A stretch of 64,000 nucleotides of DNA, from contig NC_064616.1 in assembly GCF_023898315.1 (NCBI RefSeq), forward strand, positions 535,637,102-535,701,101, given 5' to 3'. Position numbers and translations under genes: made by a program. This document shows, one piece after another, positions 31,076 to 41,817 of the stretch (position 1 is its first letter; each line of letters begins with the position of its first letter). Source of the stretch: Schistocerca nitens (Eukaryota; Arthropoda; Insecta; Orthoptera; Acrididae). Below the pieces are notes generated by a model. It saw only the letters and a program-made list of their open reading frames with translations, was not told the origin of the DNA and did no database searches.

Positions 31076-33137
31076 ATGAATATGGTTAAATTGCGTAGTC
31101 AACGTCCGAGCAATATGGATACTGAGGGACAGCCATTAGTCAGTGCAGGAAATGTAGAAACGGGGGCATTAAGCAGTACAAGTACTCTCTTTGAGGATAT
31201 ACCACGTGAAAATGTGGGGGCAGGGCCACAGCAAGTGGTGCCACCGCCCACCAGTGCTCAAGGAGACGTAGATAAAGAAATTGCACCATCCCCAGAAAAG
31301 CAGGAACCAGAGAGTGGTAATCTGCCTGGTGGGTATTCGCTTCAGGCAATATTAGAGCGCGTGCTGGATTACCAGTCAAAATTTGCGCAACAACAAGCTG
31401 AAAAGGACGAAAAAATTGAGAGCTTTCTCGCACAGCAAGCTGAAGGGATCGCCAGCTAGAGGAAAAGTTTCTTGCCCAGCAATCTGAGCGGGATCGCCAG
31501 GAAGCTGAGCGGGATCGCCAGCATGCTGAGCGTGACCAGCATCTTGTGCAATCGTTAGAAATTATGAAAAGAGAGCTTGCTTGTATGATACAGAATTATG
31601 AGTCGATACCTAAGGCCGTGCAGGAGTTGACTGTACAGGTCAACAACCTGCAAATAGCAAACACTAACATTGTAGACGAGATGGGTGTCATGGCCAACCG
31701 ATTAGAAAAACTAGAAATAGATTCCACACAGCTTGTAGAGCAGAAGTGGAACGAACAAGTGGCTAAAATTGAAACCGAATACAGCTCATGGCTAGAAGCG
31801 AAGGAGAGCGAGATCGACAAAAACATTAATTCTAAGGTACAAGCAGCCATGGCAGATAGAGATTCCGAATCGTTCAGTACTGCAGTAAATAGTCAAGTAC
31901 AGAACGACGTGCAAACCATCAAACAAATACTCAATGAGGATATTCTGCAGTGGCAAGTGAATATCACCAAACGGATATCCGACTTGGAAAAGGGTTTAGC
32001 ACAGAGCAGCAAACATCTTGAACATGAAACTAAGTCGCCAACAGCCAATGTTTTTGGCAACGCACAAACTTATGCGCGACGCAACAATGGTGAACCTTCA
32101 GCCGATAATGCGAAGAGCTGTAGCTTCGGTTCGGAGCACAGAGCCTATGTCCCAGGAGCAAGCCAGTATAGTCCATAAATATTGGTTGAAGAAAGTTGGA
32201 TCAAAAATAGGCAGTTTCAAACGTTTACTACTGTACGGAAGTCAGTACACCCAGTAGCATTCATAAAAAGCTTTAAAAATATCTTACCTAGTGTGTGGAA
32301 CGAAGCACAGAAAATTCAATACGTAATGTCATACATTCAGGGTTATGCAGCGTTGTGGGCTACGGAAGTAGCAGACAGCTGCATGACGTATGAACAGTTC
32401 GAAAGGGCGTTGGTCGCCTTGTATACAAGAGAGGCTAAGAAAAGAAGTATACAATCCCGAACCGTACTCACCCCGTCTTGGGAATCTGAGACGGTATTTC
32501 GAGAAGTATATAAATAAGACTCGCTACTAGGTTGAGCCTATCTCACCAAGAGACATAATAAGACTCCTAAAATCACATTTACCGATTCATATTAAAGAGA
32601 AACTAATACACGTACCAGAGAACGACATGGAACATTTCCTGTCTGTTCTAGATTCAATAGACTTAATCCAGGATGACGCAAAAGCAGCGTGTGATCACTC
32701 ACGGAACAATGGATCAGGACAGGAATAATAGTGCACAAAACCACAACCATGGAAATGGTGGGGACGGTAACAAGCGGCAAGAGCACTCGCAAAACGGTAA
32801 TCATGGTAGAAGTCAGAACGGCTATGGCCAGCCGTCCCATAACAAAAAGCGGCGATTTGATGACCGGTACGATTCCGGACCGCCCGTGACCAACCTCTGG
32901 AAAAATGCGCGAGGTCAGTGGCATAGCAATTACAGCGACAGTAATCGCAATTGGAATCAGAATCACCGACCAAGCCCACAACGGCAAGGCAATGGTCGGT
33001 ACGATAACAACAGAAAACCGCGGCAAAACGCGCCTATAGCGCAATCGTGGCGGCCTACAAATCAAAAGGTACACATAGTAGAGGTCGCGGACAATAGCCG
33101 TCCAAGTACCTCGCAAGCAAGCCATCCAACAAACTAG
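31076..33137 (+). pseudogene. Broken gag of LTR element 2
   Basis: Four frames in order make a Gag-like protein. 31076-31459 is an acidic N-terminus ending in a coiled-coil start. A stop at 31457 falls in a 21-bp minisatellite ('gagcgggatcgccag', about 31435-31550) coding for an AERDRQ-type repeat. 31546-32178 is a long coiled coil. 32182-32517 is the capsid-like region (AFIKSFKNILPSVWNEAQKI, QYVMSYIQGYAALWATEVAD, CMTYEQFERALVALYT), similar in pattern to the Gag of LTR element 1. 32673-33137 is a Gln/Asn/Arg-rich tail with no zinc knuckle. At least three disruptions make it nonfunctional. Confidence 0.8.
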
Positions 33138-33205
33138 AATCGGCCACGATATGCTCTCCGTCGCTGGCCGAGGGGTGGAGTGAGAGCAACACGAATGACG
33201 ATAAT

Positions 33206-34102
33206 ATGCCTGGAATACATATGCTGCGATACAACGACGGTATCAGTATGGATAAAGATCTACTGACCGAACCCCATGAATGTAATAAAGATAGCAACGA
33301 AAATGTGCAAGCCATAATAGAAGCGAAAATCAATGATGTTGCAGTGAATATAATCATCGACACAGGTGCCTCAGTGAGTGTAACGAGTACAGAATTGTTT
33401 AAAGCGCTGGGGAAGGGACGTAGCATACCGACTTTCCCGGTTGATAATTGCAAGGTGTCTGGAGCTATAAGTGCACAGAGCCAATTAGTTAAGCACCAAG
33501 TACAGGTGGAGATTTGTAAGGAGGGCGAAGCCATATCGAGTTCGTTCCTCATTGTTAAAGGGTTAAAGGTGGCCTGCATTCTGGGAGTAGATTTTCTCCG
33601 TGAGAGGGACGCAGTGATCGACCTCTCCTCGGGAAAACTAAGCATAGTTAATAAAGGTAGGAGGACTGAGTTGTCTATGATGAAATCGAAGAAGGTACTT
33701 GTGCCACGTTGCAACCGAATTAATATCAAATGTGGGAACCCCTGTGTACTACACCTAGATGATTATTCACATGTGACAGATCTTTATTATCCTAGTATGG
33801 AAGACAGAAATTTTGAAACAAATGTTGCTGCATTTCAAACCAAAGTACAGGAATCTGAAAGTGTAAGCAACATACAAAAGCAACAGTTAACGCAGCTGCT
33901 ATCGGAATATACCATGGTATTTACCGATCGACCAGGAATAATCAAGGGGTACCACTCTCACATAGAGGTGATGCCCCACAAAACGCACTGTCACGCATCT
34001 TACTCCATCCCTTGGTCGAGGAGGGAAGTAGTGGCTAAAGAGATTCGGATGATGTTAGAGTGGGATAGTGAAATTATTTATTCAGTGACCTGTCAGATGT
34101 AA
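33206..34102 (+). pseudogene. Retropepsin and start of RT, LTR element 2 (truncated pol)
   Basis: A 298-codon frame. Residues about 35-150 form a retroviral-type aspartic protease: VNIIIDTGASVSVTSTELFK (DTGA active site) and CILGVDFLRERDAVIDL (the ILGxDFL block). The C-terminal part (QQLTQLLSEYTMVFTDRPGI, HIEVMPHKTHCHASYSIPWS) is the linker that normally leads into reverse transcriptase. The frame stops there, and no RT, RNase H or integrase follows in 34130-36930. The protease would process Gag. Whether pol was lost by deletion in this copy or in the whole family cannot be told. Confidence 0.83.
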
Positions 34103-34128
34103 ACAGTAGCAGTAAGAAGATATCAATT

Positions 34129-34327
34129 GCCGGCCGGAGGGGCCGTGCGGTTCTAGACGCTACAGTCTGGAACCGAGTGACCGCTACGGTCGCAGGTTCG
34201 AATCCTGCCTCGGGCATGGATGTGTGTGATGTCCTTAGGTTAGTTAGGTTTAATTAGTTGTAAGTTCTAGGTGACTGATGACCTCAGAAGTTAAGTCGCA
34301 TATTGCTCAGAGCCATTTGAACCATTT
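34129..34327 (+). repeat. SINE family A (+) after the truncated pol
   Basis: A full copy. The TSD is 'gaagatatcaatt' (34116-34128) and 'gaagatttcaatt' (34328-34340), one mismatch. Confidence 0.92.
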
Positions 34328-34604
34328 GAAGATTTCAATTGTGTTTTAGAGTATAAGTATGTTAGCTTTAAGAAAGAATTTGTGTGTATTTAAAATTCTG
34401 AGAAAGCAAGATACAAATAAGTAAGCATAGCATGAAAGTAGAATCAACAAACTGGGCAATAGCATGCAAATTGAAGATTTTGTTTACAGACAATTAGTGT
34501 CATTAAAGTACTATATGCTCATCAAGCAATGAACAATCTTTTTGTTGACAAAATAATGAATAATTTCTTGAATCATTTTTCATTAGTAATAAGTATGTAC
34601 AATC

Positions 34605-34803
34605 AAATGGTTCAAATGGCTCTGAGAACTATGGGACTTAACATCTGAGGTCATCAGTCCCCTAGAACTTAGAACTACTTAAACCTAAATAACCTAAGGA
34701 CATCACACACATCCATGCACGAAGCAGGATTCGAACCTGCGACCGTAGCAGTCTCGTGGTTCCGGACTGAAGCGCCTAGAACCGCACGGCCACCGCGGCC
34801 GGC
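34605..34803 (-). repeat. SINE family A (-) in LTR element 2 interior
   Basis: A full minus-strand copy. The TSD is 'tatgtacaatc' (34594-34604) and 'taggtacaatc' (34804-34814), one mismatch. Confidence 0.92.
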
Positions 34804-34814
34804 TAGGTACAATC

Positions 34815-36933
34815 AATGATGAGATTTCATATAGTAATGTAACAGGTGTAATTGTGTTAGAATTAAGGAACCGTGAGAGAGAGTCTCTACTGGACAAAAA
34901 AATGACTTTGTAGTACAAAACAATTATGTGATATAATGTTACTGCCAATAGTGATCTGACAACGACACTGGAGCAGAATTCAATCAAAGACAAACCCGTT
35001 CCGTGTAACCTACACTTTGAATGTATCGATGCTTCAATTGAAGCCCGTGTACTTGGTACACGACCTTGAATATTAACTACGCGGTGTGCGAATCAAATCG
35101 ATCTACGCGGAAACTACACTGTAGTCCTGTAGGACAGATATGTTAAAAAAAAAATACTAATACTAAATGAAGTATTTATTGAGCAATATGCCCAAGTCCA
35201 GCTGTCATGCACATGGTAAAATCTGTTTGCTAGGTGGGTGATAACCTGGAAAGCTACACCGAAAAAGGAAAAGAAAACTACGTACCAAAAATCACACACC
35301 GTTAAATAATAAAAAAAAAGCCATATATGCCTAGTAATAATACTAAAAGTGTGTAATGGCGTGGTAAACACAATGGACTCAATATAGATGAGAGTGATTA
35401 TGCTAAGAACAGTTGATATGCATTAAAAATAAACTGTGTGCATAAACAATCTAGGAAAGGACGGAATATTGTGTGTAAGCAGGGACAGAAAATGACTGTT
35501 GTATCTGAACCAATATATACGTCGGAATAAGTCAAGTGTTGAGTGACTAACTGTCATACTGCAGTGTTCAACGAACAATAAATTTACTGTGTGTAAAAAC
35601 GGTAGTTAGTGATCCGTTCGGAGTCGATTCAAACAAACATCGCTCAACGGAAACATTTAGTTTGTGTGAACCGAAATATTTTCGCGTGTTGAGAGACGCT
35701 CTGGCAGCGTATCGACTCTGAGAACAAATGAAAGTGTGTAGTATAACGTGCGTGTGACGAACCCTAAATACCAGTGTCACAATGCGATTGTTGTGAAGCC
35801 ACAAGAAACCCGTTATCACGCCAAAACATCCTGTACAGATCAGCGAAACGACGACCTACTGAACAATAAACGCTTTTAACCAAGTTGCAGTTTCTTCCAC
35901 AGCTAATAATCCGTATCCTTAAAGACAGTACACCGTTGTGGAATATTTGTTTCATGCGTTGTGACGGGGAGCCATGCGGAGAAGCAGAGACGGGTGCAGT
36001 GCCGTCCGCCATCCGGTCGCGGGAAACAACTGCAACACGCCGACATTGGTGAATGGTTCGGCGCAGTTCGCGACTGCGAGGGCGCCACCCCAACACGCCG
36101 TTGCTGTTACGGCGAGCAGGACGTCGACCCCAGCGGTCGTTGGCACGCCACGTTCCACACGACGCTACGCAACAATTGCTTCGCGCCGTCAGCTCCCTAT
36201 GTCATTGTCGACATTCAACCGAACATTACTAACTACGCTGTTAATGCACTAACATGAAAATGATTTATTGGACACGAAATTACGTGACAAACATTTTTTC
36301 TTTAGTTTACTGTGTATAAACTCAAAATATTATTTTGTTAGATGATATATGTTTTCGTCATATTAGTGAAGCAAACTGACACGAATGCTATACCATGGTA
36401 GAACATTTGTCGTGAATAATTGTAGAGACAAGTCATTACACTACTGTAAAACTATTTAATGATTGACTTTCAGTGTGACATGGAACACAAACTCAAACAT
36501 TCCCACGGATGTGAAAGAGTGTAGAAGATACATTTTCAACAAGGGAACTAAAAGTTTAACACTTTGTCATAAATAACCTTTGTTACCTGTGAACATTTGA
36601 TAAATGCCAACCTTTTTTGATTAACAATCAGACTGTGGTTTACTACAAAGCAGGCGAGATGACCATGGCTCCGGCGCAGTTTTCCCAGGTTTCCTGACCG
36701 CACATAGCCCGAATGAGGGAGCCAGACAACTGTAATGACCCTGGGACTAGGTTTACGGTCACCTAGCAAAGTGTGAGAAAAACATAAATAGTGCAATTAA
36801 GACTATAGTGCAAAAGACCAAACAAGTGAATAGTGAATATTCCAAATAAGGCGACAAACAATGAAGAAATGGACGTTAGTGGCAGCATATTGCTGAACAT
36901 TCTTAACGTTAGTCAATTGCTGCCAGGGGGCAT
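34815..36933 (+). other. Noncoding 3' interior of LTR element 2
   Basis: No polymerase or integrase motif in any frame. A GC-rich stretch at about 35960-36215 gives open frames on both strands without a recognisable domain. It recalls the GC-rich stretch at a similar place in LTR element 1. The purine-rich 'ccagggggcat' at the right end is the likely polypurine tract. Confidence 0.55.
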
Positions 36934-37059
36934 TGTAACGTCTCATAGCAAAACACGTATTATATGTGGTAAAAAAGAAAAGAGAAAAGAATAATTGAAC
37001 TGGATGATTGTAATTGCGTGGACAACGATTGTGTGAACTTTATGTAATAAAGAGAAAGC

Positions 37060-37247
37060 TCAAATGGCTCTGAGCACTACGCGACTTAACTTCTGAGGTC
37101 ATCAGTCACCTAGAACTTAGAACTAATTAAACCTAACTAAGGACATCACACACATCCACGCCCGAGGCAGGATTCGAACCTGCGACCGTAGCGGTCACTT
37201 GGCTCCAGGCGGTAGCGCCTAGAACCGCTCGGCCACTCAGGCCGGCG
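37060..37247 (-). repeat. SINE family A (-) in 3' LTR, first
   Basis: TSD 'aaagagaaagc' at 37049-37059 and 37248-37258. Confidence 0.92.
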
Positions 37248-37676
37248 AAAGAGAAAGCATTATGTCTCATGTTTTGTTCTTGTATAGGATTATGTACCGA
37301 TTTTTTTAAAGATAATATCTGTGTCGGCGAGTACTGAAACCGCCACAGACGATACTTATTAAATATCAAACAAAGATGAGAATAGGTCACAACAGGTATA
37401 AATAGTAGTGGCCGAACATTAATTTCTCTGTCATCTTCTTAGAGTTACGTGAGTAGGAAGAGCCTGTGACGTTATATTGTATGCTTGCGTAGCATTCTTT
37501 GGTCAAGATTGAGAGACGTGCGCCATTAGGTACTGATTTGTAAAGGTGTGTAATAATTTAATCCGTTTAAATGTTTTGAATAGAGTTACTTAATGAAAAC
37601 TTGCATTATGATTTGTAATAAGCTTGCCTGGTATTTTATCCCATCCTTTTAAGACATTTTCAGCTATTTAAATATT

Positions 37677-37871
37677 GGCTCAAATGGCTCTGAGCACTAT
37701 GGGACTCAACTGCTGAGGTCATTAGTCCCCTAGAACTTAGAACTAGGTAAACCTAACTAACCTAAGGATATCACAAACATCCATGCCCGAGGCAGGATTC
37801 GAACCTGCGACCGTAGCGGTCGCGCGGTTCCAGACTGCAGCGCCTTTAACCGCACGGCCACTTCGGCCGGC
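37677..37871 (-). repeat. SINE family A (-) in 3' LTR, second
   Basis: TSD 'atttaaatatt' at 37666-37676 and 37872-37882. Confidence 0.92.
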
Positions 37872-38041
37872 ATTTAAATATTAATCTTGGTGCAGAGCTG
37901 CGTTACGAACGAACGAGCCGCTGCCGCGGCGTATTCAAACTGCATTAAATGAAACCAATCATACCGCAAAGAAGCGGACAGGTAGTAGTAAACTAAAATT
38001 ATTTCTTTCAGCTTTCGCAGAGCAGCAGATTTTATGATGTG

Positions 38042-38234
38042 GTTCAAATGGCTCTGAGCACTATGGGACTTAACATCTGTGGTCATCAGTCCCCTAGAAC
38101 TTAGAGCTATTTAAACCTAACTAACCTAAGGACATCACACACATCCTTGCCCGAAGCAGGATTCTAACCTGCGACCGTAGCAGTCGCGCGGTTCCGGACT
38201 GCGCGCCTAGAACCGCTAGACCACCGCGGCCGGC
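38042..38234 (-). repeat. SINE family A (-) in 3' LTR, third
   Basis: TSD 'ttttatgatgtg' at 38030-38041 and 38235-38246. Confidence 0.92.
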
Positions 38235-38791
38235 TTTTATGATGTGTTTTACAGGTTGACGCGGGCTGCCGATGATATATTATTAACAGTGCAAAAAGAT
38301 AATTTACCTTCATAACATAAAAGAAATCTTGCTGTGCGTAGTTCTGGTCTGGCAAACATTATAGTAAAAACATCTTTTTCTCTGATAATAGTCTCATGTT
38401 CTCGTGTTAGTCGTGGTACTTATTGGTGCTTTACTGTTAACAAAAATCCACTGCAAGAGTTTGATGTTGAACAAACATTGCGTACTATAACATCAGTGTT
38501 GATAACGAAATAATTTTCAGTAGCCTTTTCAATAACTGTAAAGTAAGGAAGATATGTTGAACTTTAATGCGAGTTACAGTAACGAAACAATGTTCCTTTA
38601 GTAGAAAGCCACATCCAGAATAATAAGAACATAATATATTTTGTTTTGTTGAAAATTAATGATCCAAACAAAGTCACAGCACAGCATCCCTAAAAAGTAT
38701 TTCAGGGCTCTTTTCGTAGCAACATATTTTATCTCATATATTAGTTGTTACGCGAGCAATAAAACAAAGCAAATAGAGCCAGTGAAATGGC

Positions 38792-39702
38792 GTTGGTCGA
38801 GATCCAATGACTGTTAACAGAATAAGGAATCGGTGTGTTCAGGAGCGTAATACGGAACGCCGTGCTGGATCCCAACGGCGTCGTATCACTAGCAGTCGAA
38901 ATGGCAGGCATCTTATCTGCATGGATCGTGCAGCCACGTCTCGATCCCTGAGTCAACAGATGGGAACGTTTGCAAGACAACAACCGTCTGCACGAACAGT
39001 TCGACGACGTTTGCAGTAGCATGGACTATCAGCTTGGAGACCATGACTGCGGTTACCCTTGACGCTGCATCACAGACAGGAGCGCCTGCGATGATGTACT
39101 CAACGACGAACCTGGGTGCGCGAATGGCAAAACGTCATTTTTTCGGATGAATCCAGGTTCTGTTTACAGCATCATGATGGTAGCATCCGTGTTTGGCGAC
39201 ACTGCGGTGAACGCACATTGGAAGCGTGTATTCGTCATCGCCATACTGGCGTATCACCCGACGTGATGATATGGGGTGCCATTGGTTACACGTCTCAGTC
39301 ACCTCTTGTTCACATTGAGGGCACTTTGAACAGTGGACGTTACATTTCAGATGTGTTACGACCCGTGGCTCTACCCTTCATTCGATCCCTGCGAAACCCT
39401 ACGTTTCAGCAGGATAATGCACGACCGCATGTTACAGATCCTGTACGGGCCTTGCTGGATACAGAAAATGTTCGACTGCTGCCCTGGACAGCACATTCTC
39501 CAGATCTCTCACCAGTTTAAAACGTCTGGTCAATGGTGGCCGAGCAACTGGCTCGTCACAATACGCCAGTCACTATTCTTGATGAACTGTGTTACCGTGC
39601 TGAAGCTGAATGGGCAGCTGTACCTGTACACTCCATCCAAGCTCTGTTTGACTCAATGCCCAGGCGTATCAAGGCCATTATTACGGCCAGAGGTGGTTGT
39701 TA
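38792..39702 (+). pseudogene. Tc1 transposase, remainder; catalytic Glu is a stop codon
   Basis: Continues the N-terminal part with VGRDPMTVNRIRNRCVQERN, then RRAGSQRRRITSSRNGRHLI. After stops near 39017-39050 the DDE core is recognisable: NVIFSDESRF (first Asp), TFQQDNARPH (second Asp), then AHSPDLSPV-stop-NVWSMVAEQ. The third catalytic residue should be the Glu of 'SPIENVW', 34 residues after the second Asp; here the codon is TAA (39518-39520), so the triad is destroyed at exactly that residue. The C-terminus (LFDSMPRRIKAIITARGGC) is intact up to the right terminal repeat. The protein would have cut and pasted the element at TA sites. Confidence 0.9.
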
Positions 39703-39849
39703 TGGGTACTGATTTCTCAGGATCTATGCACCCAAATTGCTTGAAAATGTAATCTCATGTCAGTTCTAGTATAATATATTTGTCCAATGAATACCCGTTT
39801 ATCATCTGCATTTCTTCTTGGTGTAGCAATTTTAATGGCCAGTAGTGTA

Positions 39850-40455
39850 TTTCACGTATATTAAGAATATTTCACACATATTAGTACACATATTTCAGCT
39901 GTATCTGCAGAGAATTTCGTCCTGCTATTTCATTTTCGCGCAGCTTAATATTTTTGATGTATCTCCCGAACTATGTGCTGCACATTGCTATATTTTTAAT
40001 GGTACATTCAGCGACATGTATGGATACTGTCTGCAACAAGTGCTGCGAATAGAGTGAGTAGCAATAAATACGTTTAAACGTCTTACATGAAGCGACAGTT
40101 TTTCACGTATCTCAGTTTTTATGACGTCAGATCTTCTGAACTATGTGTCGTGCGAAGTTATAATTTTGTTGGTACTCTCAGTGGCGTATGTGAATACTTT
40201 CTACAAAATGTGTTAAGTTTGTTGCAAGTCACTAAGTGTTGTCATTCTCAAATACTAGGTGATTAAAGTATGACTATTCACGCTTCGTGTACTACACTGG
40301 TTTTTTGCTCCCATCACAACCCCTTTGACAGATATGTGATTCTTACCCCCACAGCGAATTTTTCCAAATATTAAGCCATATGTGTACCAAGTTTGGTTGA
40401 AGTCGGCCCAGTGGTTTAGGAAGAAATATGGAACATACATACATACAAACATACG
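39850..40455. repeat. Unclassified repeat with two diverged units and CATA tail
   Basis: Two diverged segments resemble each other: 'gaactatgtgctgcacattg' and 'ctgaactatgtgtcgtgcga', about 165 bp apart, each followed by similar spacing and wording ('gatactgtctgcaacaagtg' against 'gaatactttctacaaaatgt'). The region ends in 'gaacatacatacatacaaacatacg'. This looks like a dispersed repeat with a CATA tail. The class is unknown. Confidence 0.45.
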
Positions 40456-40800
40456 AGGGGCGTTCAATACGCAATGCGATATTTTTTCTGGGATTTGATT
40501 GGTTTTAATCAAGACTTCAATACTCTAAATTATTTCCCATTCTTTTGGCTACAAATCCCTATTTTGTAGCATAATATTCGTTCAATGCGACGGTCTTACG
40601 TCACCTTATCCATACACGTGCTGCATAACGGCCAACTCCTCATCAGCAAACCCATCCGCTGCTACATAACATATAACTAACTTTGCCGGAGAAAAAACGT
40701 AGGTCAGAACATTGCAGTATTGAGAAGAAGCTTTAGAGTGAAGGGGAATGTGAGCAATGCTATTGTCAACATACATATTTTAAAAATAGATGTACATATA
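40456..40800. other. Possible mariner-like terminal fragment
   Basis: 'acgaggggcgttcaatacgcaatgc' near 40453 resembles 'acgagaggcgttcagtaagtactgc' near 40806, the likely left terminal repeat of the mariner derivative that follows. No coding sequence is recognised between them. Confidence 0.4.
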
Positions 40801-40985
40801 TATGTACGAGAGGCGTTCAGTAAGTACTGCATCACATTTTCTTCTCGGGCAGTTTTAGTTGAGAAAATGCAGAATTTGTTGTGGGACATCGTGGAATATT
40901 CCCGCTTCAGCCCCTATAGTTTCATGAAGTTCCGGTAGGTGGCGTTGCTATACATAGCCTTCAAAATGGCGTTTCTAGCGGAGGT

Positions 40986-41342
40986 GTGTTCCAAACAGAG
41001 AGCTGTCATTTAGTTTCTTTTGGCGGAAAACTAGAGTGTCGCAGATTTCGTAGGCTCTTGCAAAATGTCTCCGGAGATCTGGCAGTGAACAAAAGCACAG
41101 TGAGTCGCTGGGCGAGGCGTCTGTCATCGTCGCAACAAGGGCACGCAAACCTGTCTAATCTACCGCGTGCCGGATGGTCACGCACAGCTGTGACTCCTGT
41201 AATGTTAGAACGTGCGCCCGCTATTCGGGGTGAGCGACGGATCACAAAGAAACTCCTCGCTGCTCTAATGGACGTCTCTGTTGGTAGTGCCGACATACTC
41301 GTCCAGTAGTTGGGGTACTCAAAGCTTTGTGCCCACTGCCTT
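40986..41342 (+). pseudogene. Mariner transposase DNA-binding N-terminus
   Basis: Contains NKSTVSRWARRLSSSQQGHA, LPRAGWSRTAVTPVMLERAP and ERRITKKLLAALMDVSVGSA, which match the helix-turn-helix N-terminus of mariner-type transposases ('vs.stV.RWv+rf..G...l.d.prsGRp.tA'). A stop follows near 41307. The second helix-turn-helix end (LGYSKLCAHC) is in the next frame, up to the Gypsy TSD. Confidence 0.75.
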
Positions 41343-41817
41343 TGTTGTGTCGATTCCCTAAGGTCTCGACACAATGAGTGGCTAGGTGCACGCGAAACTA
41401 ACGCAGACGGGCGTAAATTCTGAAACAGGAGACTGGATGAAAACTATAAAGAAAAGAAGAGAGATTTTAATATACTTAACTTTACTGTAGTCTTGTTCTT
41501 GTTGAAATACATCTCTTGCATAGTAGTAAGCAATTAGCAATGATATACATGGCGCCTTGCTAGGTAGTAGCGATGGACTAGCTGAAGGCTATTTAATCTG
41601 TCTCTCGGCAAATGAGAGGAAGACGTGATACGTGTGGTCGCAAGCTATGTCGTCCGTACAACTGGGGCGAGGTGAAGTCCGTGTCTTGTGACCTGCCATG
41701 TGGTGGCGCTAGGATTGCGAGTACACAGTGGCGACACGCGGGTCCGACATGTACTACAGGACCGCGGCCGATTTAAGTTACTACCTAGCAAGTGTGGTGT
41801 CTAGCGGTGACACCACA
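41343..41817 (-). repeat. 3' LTR of the Gypsy element
   Basis: 475 bp, identical in appearance to the 5' LTR. The Gag-Pol stop codon lies inside it (41785-41787). Confidence 0.96.

Larger units (their letters stand above)
27736..38787 (+). mobile_element. LTR retrotransposon 2: Gag plus protease, no RT or integrase
   Basis: An 11-kb element inserted in the Tc1 transposase. The LTRs are about 1.27-1.29 kb once later insertions are removed, start 'tgtaacgt' and have diverged visibly (about 7 differences in the first 78 bases), so this insertion is older than LTR element 1. The 4-bp TSD is 'tcgc' (27732-27735) and 'tggc' (38788-38791), one mismatch; the Tc1 reading frame confirms the join. The interior has a broken gag, a retropepsin and only the start of RT. 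It carries five SINEs and one 301-bp tandem array. Confidence 0.88.
36934..38787 (+). repeat. 3' LTR of LTR element 2 (carries three SINEs)
   Basis: Begins 'tgtaacgtctcatagcaaaa' just after a purine-rich stretch ('ccagggggcat'). Three family A SINEs, all on the minus strand, are inserted at 37060, 37677 and 38042. Without them it is about 1.27 kb. It preserves the empty site for the tandem array of the 5' LTR ('gttttgaatagagttactta' at about 37576). Confidence 0.88.
27184..39847 (+). mobile_element. Tc1-type transposon split by LTR element 2
   Basis: The terminal inverted repeats are near perfect: 'cactactggccattaaaatt' + 'gctacacca' at 27184 and its complement at 39818-39847. Each end is flanked by TA (27182-27183 and 39848-39849). 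Between them is one transposase gene, cut after its 37th codon by LTR element 2 (27736-38787). A SINE is inserted in the leader. Removing the insertions leaves about 1.4 kb, a normal size for a Tc1 element. Confidence 0.93.

Noticed and set aside
32592-33125. 177-codon minus-strand hydrophobic frame
   Set aside because: It is antisense to the Gln/Asn/Arg-rich gag tail of LTR element 2. Its composition is a by-product of the sense codons.
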